DNA of 64,000 bases, from contig JAZNIY010000004.1 in NCBI GenBank assembly GCA_045577735.1, forward strand, positions 1 to 64,000, given 5' to 3'. The stretch is from Stercoripulliclostridium_A sp045577735 (GTDB taxonomy: Bacteria; Bacillota; Clostridia; Christensenellales; DTU072). The translations under genes and the position numbers were made by a program. Positions 40,234 to 48,268 of the stretch are shown piece by piece. The notes under the pieces were generated by a model. The model was given only the letters and a program-made list of their open reading frames with translations, was not told the origin of the DNA and made no database searches. Each line of letters starts with the position of its first letter. The first letter of the stretch is position 1.

Positions 40234-41955
40234 ATGAAAAGATTAATGTTAACAAATGAAGCGGTTGCTCGAGGAGCGTATGAGGCTGGCGTAAAAGTAG
40301 TATCGTCATATCCTGGCACTCCATCAACTGAAATCACTGAATTTATATCTAAATATAGTGATATTTACTCAGAGTGGGCACCAAATGAAAAAGTTGCTTG
40401 TGAAGTTGCTGTTGGTGCATCAATAGCTGGCGTTCGCTCAATGTGTTGTATGAAACACGTTGGTGTAAACGTGGCAGCCGATCCGTTGTTTACGGCAGCT
40501 TATACTGGTGTGGGCCGTGGTATGGTTATGGTTGTGGCTGATGACCCCGCGATGCACAGTTCTCAAAATGAACAAGACTCAAGATTCTATGCTAGAAGCG
40601 CACACGTTCCTATGCTTGAGCCTGCCGATAGCCAAGAAGCAAAAGATTTTGTTAAGCGTGCTTATGAAATATCTGAAGAATATGATACTCCCGTAATGTT
40701 ACGTCTAACTACAAGAATTGCTCATAGTCAAAGTTTTGTTGAATTGAAGGATAGAGAAGAAGTTGAAGATAAGCACTTTGAAAAGAACATTCAAAAATAT
40801 GTTATGATGCCTCAATTCGCGAGAAAAAGACACGTTTTTGTTGAGGAGAGAGAAAATAGACTTGCAAAGGATGCAAATTCTATAGATCTTAATAGGGTTG
40901 AAATGCGCTCCACAAAATTGGGTATCGTTTGCGCCGGTTCAGTTTATCAATACGTAAAAGAAGCAACCGATGCTTCAATATTTAAATTAGGTTTAGTTTA
41001 CCCCATTCCTTTGGATGCCATTAGAGATTTTGCAAATAAGGTTGATAAGTTGATGGTCGTTGAAGAATTAGAACCTTTCTTTGAAAATCAACTTAAAGCT
41101 AATGGTATAGAATGTAGTGGTAAAGAATTGTTTGGTAAGCAAGGCGAATATTCAACTGCATATCTTCGCAATAAGCTTTATGGAGATGCTATTGTATCTT
41201 CTGAAGTAAGCGTCCCAATGCGTCCTCCAGTTATGTGTGCAGGATGTCCACATAGAGGTGTATTCTATATTTTGCACAAACTAGGTATTATCGTAAGTGG
41301 TGATATAGGCTGTTATACCCTTGGTGCACAAGCACCTTTATCAGCCGTTGATGCATGTGTTTGCATGGGCGCAAGTATTGGTATGGCACATGGTTTTGAC
41401 AAAGCAAAATCAATACATTCTCGCAAGCTTGTTGCAGTTATTGGCGATAGCACTTTTGTTCATAGTGGTATTACTAACGTTGTTAATGCGGTTTATAACC
41501 AAGGAACTTCTACAACCATAATACTTGATAACTCTATTACAGGTATGACGGGACATCAACAAAACCCCGCTACTGGAAAAACGCTTAAGGGCGAGCCTAC
41601 CAATAAGCTAGACTTAGAAGCATTACTCAAAGCAATAGGCGTAAATAACGTGGTCGTAGTAGATGCATATGATCTTAAGGAAGTCGAAAGAGTAATTAAA
41701 GAAGAAACAGCAAGAGAAGAGGTGTCTGTTATTATTGCTAGACGTCCTTGCGTATTATTAACCAAAAAGTATCCTCCGGCATTCAATATCAACAGCAATT
41801 GTAAGAATTGTAAGGCCTGTTTGAAAATTGGTTGTCCTGCAATTGAAAATATCGGAGGAAAAATTCGAATCAATAAAGAATTGTGCGTTGCTTGTGGCGT
41901 ATGTAAACAATTATGTAAATTCTCGGCAATAGAGGAGGGTTCTAATAATGCTTAA
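40234..41955 (+). CDS. iorA: Indolepyruvate:ferredoxin oxidoreductase, alpha subunit
   Basis: Thiamine diphosphate enzyme that converts aryl pyruvates plus CoA to aryl-acetyl-CoA, CO2 and reduced ferredoxin. The 573-residue subunit starts with the pyruvate-binding half (SYPGTPSTEITE, about 24-35), has the TPP-binding GDIGCYTLGA (about 354-363) and GDSTF...NSITGMTGHQQNP, and ends in a two-cluster ferredoxin domain (CKNCKACLKIGCP and CVACGVCKQLC, about 527-563). AGGAG precedes ATG 40234; overlaps iorB by 8 bp. Confidence 0.96.
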   Translation: MKRLMLTNEAVARGAYEAGVKVVSSYPGTPSTEITEFISKYSDIYSEWAPNEKVACEVAVGASIAGVRSMCCMKHVGVNVAADPLFTAAYTGVGRGMVMVVADDPAMHSSQNEQDSRFYARSAHVPMLEPADSQEAKDFVKRAYEISEEYDTPVMLRLTTRIAHSQSFVELKDREEVEDKHFEKNIQKYVMMPQFARKRHVFVEERENRLAKDANSIDLNRVEMRSTKLGIVCAGSVYQYVKEATDASIFKLGLVYPIPLDAIRDFANKVDKLMVVEELEPFFENQLKANGIECSGKELFGKQGEYSTAYLRNKLYGDAIVSSEVSVPMRPPVMCAGCPHRGVFYILHKLGIIVSGDIGCYTLGAQAPLSAVDACVCMGASIGMAHGFDKAKSIHSRKLVAVIGDSTFVHSGITNVVNAVYNQGTSTTIILDNSITGMTGHQQNPATGKTLKGEPTNKLDLEALLKAIGVNNVVVVDAYDLKEVERVIKEETAREEVSVIIARRPCVLLTKKYPPAFNINSNCKNCKACLKIGCPAIENIGGKIRINKELCVACGVCKQLCKFSAIEEGSNNA

Positions 41956-42517
41956 TATTTTGATAGTTGGCGTTGGTGGACAAGGTACTCTTTTAGCAAG
42001 CCGTGTTTTAGGGGCAATTGCGGACTTGAGCGAAAACGATTGTAAGTTGAGTGAAGTTCATGGCATGAGCCAACGTGGTGGTAGTGTTGTTACACACGTA
42101 AGAATAGGACAAGACATAGGAGCACCGTTGGTTACCGAAGGCGAAGTAGATTACATTCTTGCGTTTGAAAAACTAGAAGCATTACGTTGGGCATACTATC
42201 TTAAAAAGGATGGTACAATTCTTGTCAATAATCAAGAGATTATGCCTATGCCCGTTATTACTGGAATGGCTGAGTATCCTGATTCAATCTTTAGCAAGCT
42301 CGCTGAACTAGGCAAGAAGACCGTTGTTGTAGAAGGTCTTGATCTTGCTTGTGCAGCGGGCAACTCAAAAGCAGTAAACGTTGTAATGATAGGTGCTTTA
42401 TGTTCACTTATCGGCATAGAGTTTGACGTTGCGATTGAGGCAGTGCGTAGATGTGTACCTCAAAAATTACTAACCGTTAACGAAAAGGCTTTAGAATTAG
42501 GATATAATATAAAATAG
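41948..42517 (+). CDS. iorB: Indolepyruvate:ferredoxin oxidoreductase, beta subunit
   Basis: The 189-residue gamma/beta-type subunit with VGVGGQGTLLASRVLG at 7-22 and EVHGMSQRGGSVVTHVRIG (about 36-54), the standard signature of the 2-oxoacid:ferredoxin oxidoreductase gamma domain. It pairs with IorA to form the active enzyme. The start overlaps iorA, with GAGGAGGG upstream, which favours equal synthesis. Confidence 0.96.
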   Translation: MLNILIVGVGGQGTLLASRVLGAIADLSENDCKLSEVHGMSQRGGSVVTHVRIGQDIGAPLVTEGEVDYILAFEKLEALRWAYYLKKDGTILVNNQEIMPMPVITGMAEYPDSIFSKLAELGKKTVVVEGLDLACAAGNSKAVNVVMIGALCSLIGIEFDVAIEAVRRCVPQKLLTVNEKALELGYNIK

Positions 42518-42527
42518 AGGAAAATTT

Positions 42528-43832
42528 ATGTCATACGTATTTAACAAAGAGATAGAATGTATGCCAATTGAAGAAAAGAAAATTCTTCAAGGTAAAAGAT
42601 TGAGAGACGTTGTTGAAAGAGTTTACAACACTGTTGCTCCATATAGAGCAAAAATGGACGAGATTGGTCTAAAACCAGAAGATATCAACTCCATAGATGA
42701 TATAGTAAAATTACCTTTTACTACTAAGGTTGATTTACGTGCAAATTATCCTTTTGGTATGTTTTCGGCTCCCATGGATGATATCGTCAGAATACACGCA
42801 TCTAGTGGCACAACGGGTAAACTTACTGTTGTTGGACTTACCCAAAGAGATTTGGATGACTGGTCGGAAGCTTGTGCTAGAGGCTTTGCTGCGTGTGGAG
42901 TTACAAAAAAGAGTATTATTCACATTGCCTATGGTTATGGGCTATTTACCGGTGGTCTAGGCGCTCACTATGGCGGTGAATATATGGGTGCTACCGTTGT
43001 TCCCGCATCATCTGGTAATACAAATAGACAAATAATGCTTATGAAAGATTTCAAAGCCGATACCCTTTGTTGCACGCCTTCTTATGCAGTATATTTGGCT
43101 GATGAGCTACGTAAAATGGGGCTAACGCCAGATGATTTGAGTTTAAAGCAAGGTTTCTTTGGTGCTGAACCTTGGACTGAAGAAATGAGAAAAAAGATCG
43201 AGGAAGGCTTGGGATTGAAGGCTTATGACATTTATGGCTTGTCCGAAATTACCGGCCCCGGTGTAGCAACAGAATGCGAATATCAATGTGGTCCTCACGT
43301 TCAAGACGATTTGTTCTATCCTGAAATTATTGATCCCGTCACTTTGCAACCAGTTAAAGAGGGTGAAGAGGGCGAACTTGTATTTACAACACTAAACAAG
43401 CAAGGCATACCACTTATTCGTTATCGTACTCGCGACCTATGCTCTCTTATTTACGAGCCTTGTAAGTGTGGTAGAACCAGTGTTAGACTTGCACGTATTA
43501 CCGGTAGATCCGATGATATGCTCATTATTCGCGGTGTTAACGTTTTCCCATCTCAAATTGAGTCTGTTCTTATTAAGGATAAGAGAATTAGTCCTTACTA
43601 TCATATTACTATTGATAGAATTAACAATCTTGACATTATGCAAATCGACGTAGAGCTTGATAGAGGTGTTGCATTTGATGAAGTTCAAGAAATTGAAATG
43701 CTCAAGAAGAAGTTAACTGCAGATATTGCATCCGCAATAGGTGTTAGTGCAAAAGTAAATCTAGTTTCCGCCGGTACCATTAAGAGAAGTGAAGGTAAAG
43801 CGGTATACGTCACCGATAATAGAAAAATATAG
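42528..43832 (+). CDS. paaK: Phenylacetate-CoA ligase (second copy)
   Basis: A 434-residue ligase with the same motifs as the first copy (HASSGTTGKLT about 87-97, YGLSEITGPG about 236-245, GRSDDMLIIRGVNVFPSQ). The two proteins are clearly related but not recent duplicates, as many positions and the C-terminal 90 residues differ. That suggests two different aryl acids, for example phenylacetate and indoleacetate or hydroxyphenylacetate types. It starts 10 bp after iorB and is followed by the ACT gene after 12 bp. Confidence 0.93.
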   Translation: MSYVFNKEIECMPIEEKKILQGKRLRDVVERVYNTVAPYRAKMDEIGLKPEDINSIDDIVKLPFTTKVDLRANYPFGMFSAPMDDIVRIHASSGTTGKLTVVGLTQRDLDDWSEACARGFAACGVTKKSIIHIAYGYGLFTGGLGAHYGGEYMGATVVPASSGNTNRQIMLMKDFKADTLCCTPSYAVYLADELRKMGLTPDDLSLKQGFFGAEPWTEEMRKKIEEGLGLKAYDIYGLSEITGPGVATECEYQCGPHVQDDLFYPEIIDPVTLQPVKEGEEGELVFTTLNKQGIPLIRYRTRDLCSLIYEPCKCGRTSVRLARITGRSDDMLIIRGVNVFPSQIESVLIKDKRISPYYHITIDRINNLDIMQIDVELDRGVAFDEVQEIEMLKKKLTADIASAIGVSAKVNLVSAGTIKRSEGKAVYVTDNRKI

Positions 43833-43844
43833 GAGGTAACCCTT

Positions 43845-44267
43845 ATGTTAGTGAACCAAATTGCAGTTTTTTTGGAAAATAGAAGTGGTAGAGTAGCAGA
43901 ATTTTCCAGAGTTTTAAAAGATGCAAATATTAACATTCAAGTAATGTCTATTGCTGACACTATGGAATATGGTATTTTGCGCGCCGTTACTAATGATAAT
44001 AAAAAGGCTATCGAAGTTTTAAGAGCTAATGGTTTTAATACTGCGGCAACCGACTTGGTAGGATTTAAAGTACAAGACACCCCCGGTGAAATGTGCAAGG
44101 TTCTTGAGGTGTTGGAAGCGCATAAGATTAACATTGCTTACCTATACTCATTTGCTAGAGCCGGAGAAGATTACGCTGTTATTCTTTTGAAAGTTGATGA
44201 TAATCAAAACGCAATGAAAATACTTGCTGATAACGGCATAAATCTTATTGAAGATAATATTCTATAA
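43845..44267 (+). CDS. Double ACT-domain protein
   Basis: A 140-residue protein made of two ACT units (about 1-68 and 70-140), beginning LVNQIAVFLENRSGRVAEF and VQDTPGEMCKVLEVLEAH, each with the ligand-binding Gly-rich turn. ACT domains bind amino acids. The same association with paaK and iorAB is common in Clostridia, so it probably senses an aromatic or branched amino acid and tunes the pathway enzymes. GGAGGT precedes ATG 43845. It has no catalytic or DNA-binding domain. Confidence 0.9.
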   Translation: MLVNQIAVFLENRSGRVAEFSRVLKDANINIQVMSIADTMEYGILRAVTNDNKKAIEVLRANGFNTAATDLVGFKVQDTPGEMCKVLEVLEAHKINIAYLYSFARAGEDYAVILLKVDDNQNAMKILADNGINLIEDNIL

Positions 44268-44293
44268 AAAGGTAGGCGAGTATAGGGTTATAT

Positions 44294-45310
44294 CTGACAA
44301 CTGATTTAGGAGTAATAGAAAAAAACCTATTGAACGTTAGGAACAAGATAGGGGAAAGAGAATTAACTCTTATGGTTAAAGCAAATGCTTACAATCATGG
44401 GTTGGCTGGTGTAATCGATATATCGAATACAATTGTAGATAGATATGGTGTTGCAACGCTTGATGAGGCAATTAAGATACGCAAGTTAGGCGTTGCAAAG
44501 CCCATCACTCTTTTTTCATTTGAAAGCAAAGATATATTGGACGTAATTAAATATAATATTACGCCCGTTGTTTATAATGAACAAACCTTAAATGCTGTGT
44601 TGGATGAAAAATATCATGACTTTGATATTAAAATTGACACAGGCATGAATAGGTATGGCTATAAAAGTAAATCTGAAATAAGTTCCGTAATTCGATATTT
44701 GTCGAATATTAATTTTATTCCACGAGCAATACATTCTCATTTTTATTCAGTTGAAAGTATGCTTGAACAAATGAGAATGTTTGATAATATTGTGACGGAT
44801 TATTTAAGTGTATTAAGTACTCCTAAAAAGATAGTTTCTGCTAGCTTAGGTATTAACAATGGCTTGTATCTGGACGGAGTAAGACTGGGATTAGGGGCTT
44901 ATTTGAATGCATTAGAAGTAAGTTCTGACATCCTATCAATTAAGAATGTACACGCTTATGAAAAGGTAGGATATGACGGCTATTATGTGCCCACTAAAAA
45001 CACTAAGATCGCTATAATTAGTGGTGGTTATTATGATGGTATTAGACGTTCTTATCGGGGCGCAAAAGTGTTTGTAAACGGCTATTATGCTACGATTGTC
45101 GGTAGGGTTTGTATGGATGTTACACTAGTAGACATTGGAGATATACAAGCTAAAATTGGCGATAGGGCTGTAATTATAAATCCCCATACGTTGAATAGTT
45201 ATATCGATAAAGACAATTCAAGCGAATACGAAGTAATTACGGCTATTAATGGACGAGGGAAAAGGATATACTTATACAATGGACAAAACTACAATAAGAT
45301 CGTTGATTAA
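44294..45310 (+). CDS. alr: Alanine racemase-like PLP enzyme, non-canonical start
   Basis: Interconverts L- and D-alanine for peptidoglycan. The catalytic lysine lies in VKANAYNHG, the PLP-side tyrosine in SGGYYDGIRR, and GRVCMDVTLVDIG matches the C-terminal beta domain. The first-strand/helix sequence LTTDLGVIEKNLLNV, needed for the barrel, is encoded upstream of the first usual start codon (TTG 44330), and no ATG, GTG or TTG exists between it and the stop at 44273. CTG 44294 (6 bp after AGGG) or ATA 44282 (after AAGG) are the candidates. At about 338 residues it is shorter than the usual 370-390. Confidence 0.85.
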   Translation: MTTDLGVIEKNLLNVRNKIGERELTLMVKANAYNHGLAGVIDISNTIVDRYGVATLDEAIKIRKLGVAKPITLFSFESKDILDVIKYNITPVVYNEQTLNAVLDEKYHDFDIKIDTGMNRYGYKSKSEISSVIRYLSNINFIPRAIHSHFYSVESMLEQMRMFDNIVTDYLSVLSTPKKIVSASLGINNGLYLDGVRLGLGAYLNALEVSSDILSIKNVHAYEKVGYDGYYVPTKNTKIAIISGGYYDGIRRSYRGAKVFVNGYYATIVGRVCMDVTLVDIGDIQAKIGDRAVIINPHTLNSYIDKDNSSEYEVITAINGRGKRIYLYNGQNYNKIVD

Positions 45311-45818
45311 AAAGGTAACATATATGAACGAAAAAGTTTATATGAATTGCTCAAATGCAATTTTATATAACTTAATTGAAGTCCCAGAGTTTCAACATGC
45401 CCAAAAAGTCTTTATTTTTATTTCCAAATATCCCGAACCTTTTACTCGCGATATAATTGCCTTTTGCTTTATGGCAAAAAAAGAAGTATACGTGCCAATT
45501 ATCAGAGATGGTGAAATGTATTTAACAAGATATAACCCGACGGACGAGTTGGAAGTAGCAAGCTTTGGAATAAAGGAGCCTGTTAATGCTACCCCAATAG
45601 ACGTTTTACCGGACGTCGCAATCGTTCCAATGGTTGCATATGACGATAATAAAAACAGATTGGGGCATGGGAAAGGCTATTACGATAGATACTTGAAAGA
45701 TAAAAATATTTGCAAAATAGGTATATGTTTTTCAAGATATGGTATACCAAATATAGAATGTGATGCACACGACGTACCAATGGATATGATTATTACGGAG
45801 GAAGGTTATATACTATGA
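45279..45818 (+). CDS. 5-formyltetrahydrofolate cyclo-ligase
   Basis: ATP-dependent ring closure of 5-formyl-THF to methenyl-THF, returning folate to the one-carbon pool. The 179-residue protein has the early K-x-x-I-R element, FISKYPEP, and the C-terminal nucleotide/folate motif RLGHGKGYYDRYL (about 128-140). I use ATG 45279, which keeps the K-x-x-I-R helix; ATG 45324 has a better ribosome site (AAAGGT) but would remove it. The start lies inside the end of alr, and the stop overlaps the rsmD-coaD start by 4 bp. Confidence 0.9.
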   Translation: MDKTTIRSLIKKVTYMNEKVYMNCSNAILYNLIEVPEFQHAQKVFIFISKYPEPFTRDIIAFCFMAKKEVYVPIIRDGEMYLTRYNPTDELEVASFGIKEPVNATPIDVLPDVAIVPMVAYDDNKNRLGHGKGYYDRYLKDKNICKIGICFSRYGIPNIECDAHDVPMDMIITEEGYIL

Positions 45819-46819
45819 GAATTATAGCTGGCAAGTTTAAAGGACGTTCACTTATAACGATGAAGGACCAAAGTATTCGTCCAACTACGGATAGAGTTAA
45901 AGAGAGTATTTTTAATTTATTGCAAGGATATGTTGAAGATGCTAATGTTTTGGATTTGTTTGCTGGAAGTGGGGCTCTTGGAATAGAAGCAATATCAAGA
46001 GGTGCGCGTTCGGTTACGTTTGCAGATCGTTCAAATGATAGCATTGAAACCTTGAGTACCAATCTAAAAAAAGTGTCTGGAAAAATTAACGTTATTCGAA
46101 AAGATTTTTTAAGCACTATTGATTACTTGTCCGCCAGAAAGGAAAAGTTTGATATCATCTTCTTAGATCCACCATATAAACAAGGTTTAGACAAGGTGGC
46201 AATAGACAAAATTGACGAATGTGGTATATTGGCGGAGGATGGCATAATTGTAGTAGAGCGTTCAAGAGAAGACGAGCCGATGAAACTTTCAAATGGATTT
46301 AGAGCTATGACGGTACGTGATTATGGCTCAGTAACTGTTATGATTGTTCAAAAGGCAACCGCATGTGCTGTTACCGGAACGTTTGACCCATTTACTTTAG
46401 GACACAAGTATTTGGTTGAAAAGGCTCTGGAATCCTTTGACGAAGTACATGTCGTAATACTTGTTAATCCCGACAAGAGTACAGAAATGCCAGTCAATAA
46501 ACGTTTGAAGCTCATTGAAACTTCTGTTAGAAGAATGGGAGGCGTTGTTAAAGTTGCATTTTATGAAGGTTTAGCTATTGACTACTGCAAGGAAAATGAT
46601 ATAAAATATATCATAAGAGGAATTCGTAATGAGCAAGATTACGAGTATGAGAAAGAGATGGCCTCTTGGAATAAAAGTAATGGCGGAGTAGAAACCTTGT
46701 TGATTCCTGCAAAGGATGCAGAAATTAGTTCCACTATTGTTAGAGAAAGAATTAAAAGTGGTGATGATATAAGTGGACTAGTTGATGCTGAAATCTTGCA
46801 CGATTTGCGTTGGAGGTAA
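45815..46819 (+). CDS. rsmD-coaD: Fused 16S rRNA m2G966 methyltransferase and phosphopantetheine adenylyltransferase
   Basis: One 334-residue frame carries two enzymes that are separate adjacent genes in most Firmicutes. Residues 1-180 are RsmD: RPTTDRVKE, SAM-binding DLFAGSGALG at 47-56 and catalytic DPPY at 118-121. Residues 182-334 are CoaD: GTFDPFTLGH with the T-x-G-H nucleotide motif at 194-197, IIRGIRNEQDYEYE, and ISSTIVR at 304-310. The join has almost no linker and no internal start signal. RsmD methylates 16S rRNA G966; CoaD makes dephospho-CoA from phosphopantetheine and ATP. No frameshift or stop is visible between them. Confidence 0.95.
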   Translation: MRIIAGKFKGRSLITMKDQSIRPTTDRVKESIFNLLQGYVEDANVLDLFAGSGALGIEAISRGARSVTFADRSNDSIETLSTNLKKVSGKINVIRKDFLSTIDYLSARKEKFDIIFLDPPYKQGLDKVAIDKIDECGILAEDGIIVVERSREDEPMKLSNGFRAMTVRDYGSVTVMIVQKATACAVTGTFDPFTLGHKYLVEKALESFDEVHVVILVNPDKSTEMPVNKRLKLIETSVRRMGGVVKVAFYEGLAIDYCKENDIKYIIRGIRNEQDYEYEKEMASWNKSNGGVETLLIPAKDAEISSTIVRERIKSGDDISGLVDAEILHDLRWR

Positions 46820-46821
46820 TT

Positions 46822-47268
46822 ATGTACGATATAGAAGATTTATTGTTTCAAATCGAAGAAGAACTTAAGAATGGCAAGAAGTCACTTTTTGGTACTGGGG
46901 TTACAGTCGATTCTGACGTCATTTATGCAATAGTAGATAAAATTCGTTCTTCCCTCCCAGATGTGGTGAGAGAGGCAAAAGCTATTGTGCGCAATAGTGA
47001 CAAAAGATATCAAGAAGAAACGTTGCGTGCACAAGGAATAATTAATAACGCTACGCAAAGAGCAAACGAAATGCTTGCAAATCATACCATTATTGAACAA
47101 GCTCAAAAAGAAGCGCTTGCGATACGCGCACAAGCACAAGACTATTCAGCTCGCTTGAGAGAAAACGTTAATGAAGATTTACAAGCATTACTTGGGGATG
47201 CAGAAGCTGCGTTATCTGAAAGCCTAAACATAATAAGCAAAGCAAAAGCATCGTTTAACAAAAAATAA
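46822..47268 (+). CDS. Coiled-coil protein, ATP synthase subunit H-like
   Basis: A 148-residue, hydrophilic, mainly helical protein: an N-terminal element MYDIEDLLFQIEEELKNGK, a long Ala/Gln/Glu-rich coiled coil (about 45-135) and a Lys-rich end. Similar small helical proteins follow coaD in many Clostridia and are often named V-type ATPase subunit H- or DivIVA-like; no function is shown. GGAGGT precedes ATG 46822, 2 bp after the coaD stop, so it is cotranscribed. Confidence 0.75.
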   Translation: MYDIEDLLFQIEEELKNGKKSLFGTGVTVDSDVIYAIVDKIRSSLPDVVREAKAIVRNSDKRYQEETLRAQGIINNATQRANEMLANHTIIEQAQKEALAIRAQAQDYSARLRENVNEDLQALLGDAEAALSESLNIISKAKASFNKK

Positions 47269-47303
47269 ACTTATAATAATATTATTAATAAACTTAAACA
47301 TAT

Positions 47304-47336
47304 AATCTACTGTGAGAAAAAGCAGTAGATTTTTTT
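47304..47336 (+). terminator. Terminator-like hairpin overlapping the ylbJ start
   Basis: AATCTACTG (47304-47312) pairs perfectly with CAGTAGATT (47323-47331) around a 10-nt loop and is followed by a T-run to 47336, a typical intrinsic terminator. It closes the upstream unit but also contains the GTG start codon of ylbJ. Confidence 0.8.
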
Positions 47337-48268
47337 ATATACTAATTTTTGGTATTATGACGATATTAGTTATCGTTAATCCTCAAAAATATATGGAAGC
47401 GACGATAGATGGCTTTATGCTGTTCGGCACAAAAGTTTTTCCCTCATTATTTCCTTTTTTTCTTTTAACAAAAATATTAACTGCTTTAGGAGTAGGAAGT
47501 TTGTGTTCAAAAATCTTTTCTAGACCAATAGAAAGGTTATATAAAACTTCGCCATTGAGTGGTTATATATTGTCAATAAGTATGATATCAGGGTATCCGG
47601 TTGGTGCAAGACTGGTTACCGATTATGCTAGTAATGGATATTTATCTAATGATGAGGTAAAGACTATAATTTCGTTTACTTCAACTTCTGGTCCATTATT
47701 TATTTTGGGAACAGTCGGCGTAAAAATGCTTGGAAATTATAAGGCGGGAATGATAATCATGGCTAGTCATTTTATTGCAACAATCCTCAATGGATTATTG
47801 TATCGTGGAAAAAGTTCTAATAATTTATCAATTTTGCCTATAGAAGAAATGCCCGAAAGTGTCATTAATGATGCTATTTATTCTACCATTACTTCAATGT
47901 TACAAGTTGGAGGAAGTATTATTTTTCTCAACCTTATAATCGTTGTATTGCAAGATTTAAAAGTGTTGCATTTTTTAAGTCATACTTTAAATTGGATTGG
48001 TATGGAGTCTATTGTTAGCGAAGGCATTAGTATAGGATTGGTAGAAATCACAAAGGGGGTATCAATTATATCTAAAGCAAAAGAAATAAAAGATATAATT
48101 GTGCCAATTGCTACAATTATATCTTTTGGTGGAGTGTCAGTTATGCTTCAATCGATGGTGTTCTTAAAGCAAGTAGGTATTTCAAGTCGATATTATCTAG
48201 TGACTAAAACTTCACAAGCCATTTTAACTTACTTCATTTCTAGTATTTTAGTGGCATTGTTATATTAG
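47312..48268 (+). CDS. ylbJ: YlbJ-like sporulation membrane protein
   Basis: A 318-residue protein with about seven hydrophobic spans and the nucleoside-recognition (GATE) pattern: GTKVFPSLFPFFLLTKIL (about 39-56), ISGYPVGARL (about 91-100), TSTSGPLFILG and, in the second half, the GSIIFLN segment. B. subtilis YlbJ is an integral membrane protein needed for normal spore cortex formation, and it also follows rsmD-coaD there. GTG 47312 keeps the first span but lies inside a terminator-like stem and has no Shine-Dalgarno; the next Met (47357) would cut the span. Ends 9 bp into the convergent tmcAL gene. Confidence 0.85.
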   Translation: MRKSSRFFYILIFGIMTILVIVNPQKYMEATIDGFMLFGTKVFPSLFPFFLLTKILTALGVGSLCSKIFSRPIERLYKTSPLSGYILSISMISGYPVGARLVTDYASNGYLSNDEVKTIISFTSTSGPLFILGTVGVKMLGNYKAGMIIMASHFIATILNGLLYRGKSSNNLSILPIEEMPESVINDAIYSTITSMLQVGGSIIFLNLIIVVLQDLKVLHFLSHTLNWIGMESIVSEGISIGLVEITKGVSIISKAKEIKDIIVPIATIISFGGVSVMLQSMVFLKQVGISSRYYLVTKTSQAILTYFISSILVALLY

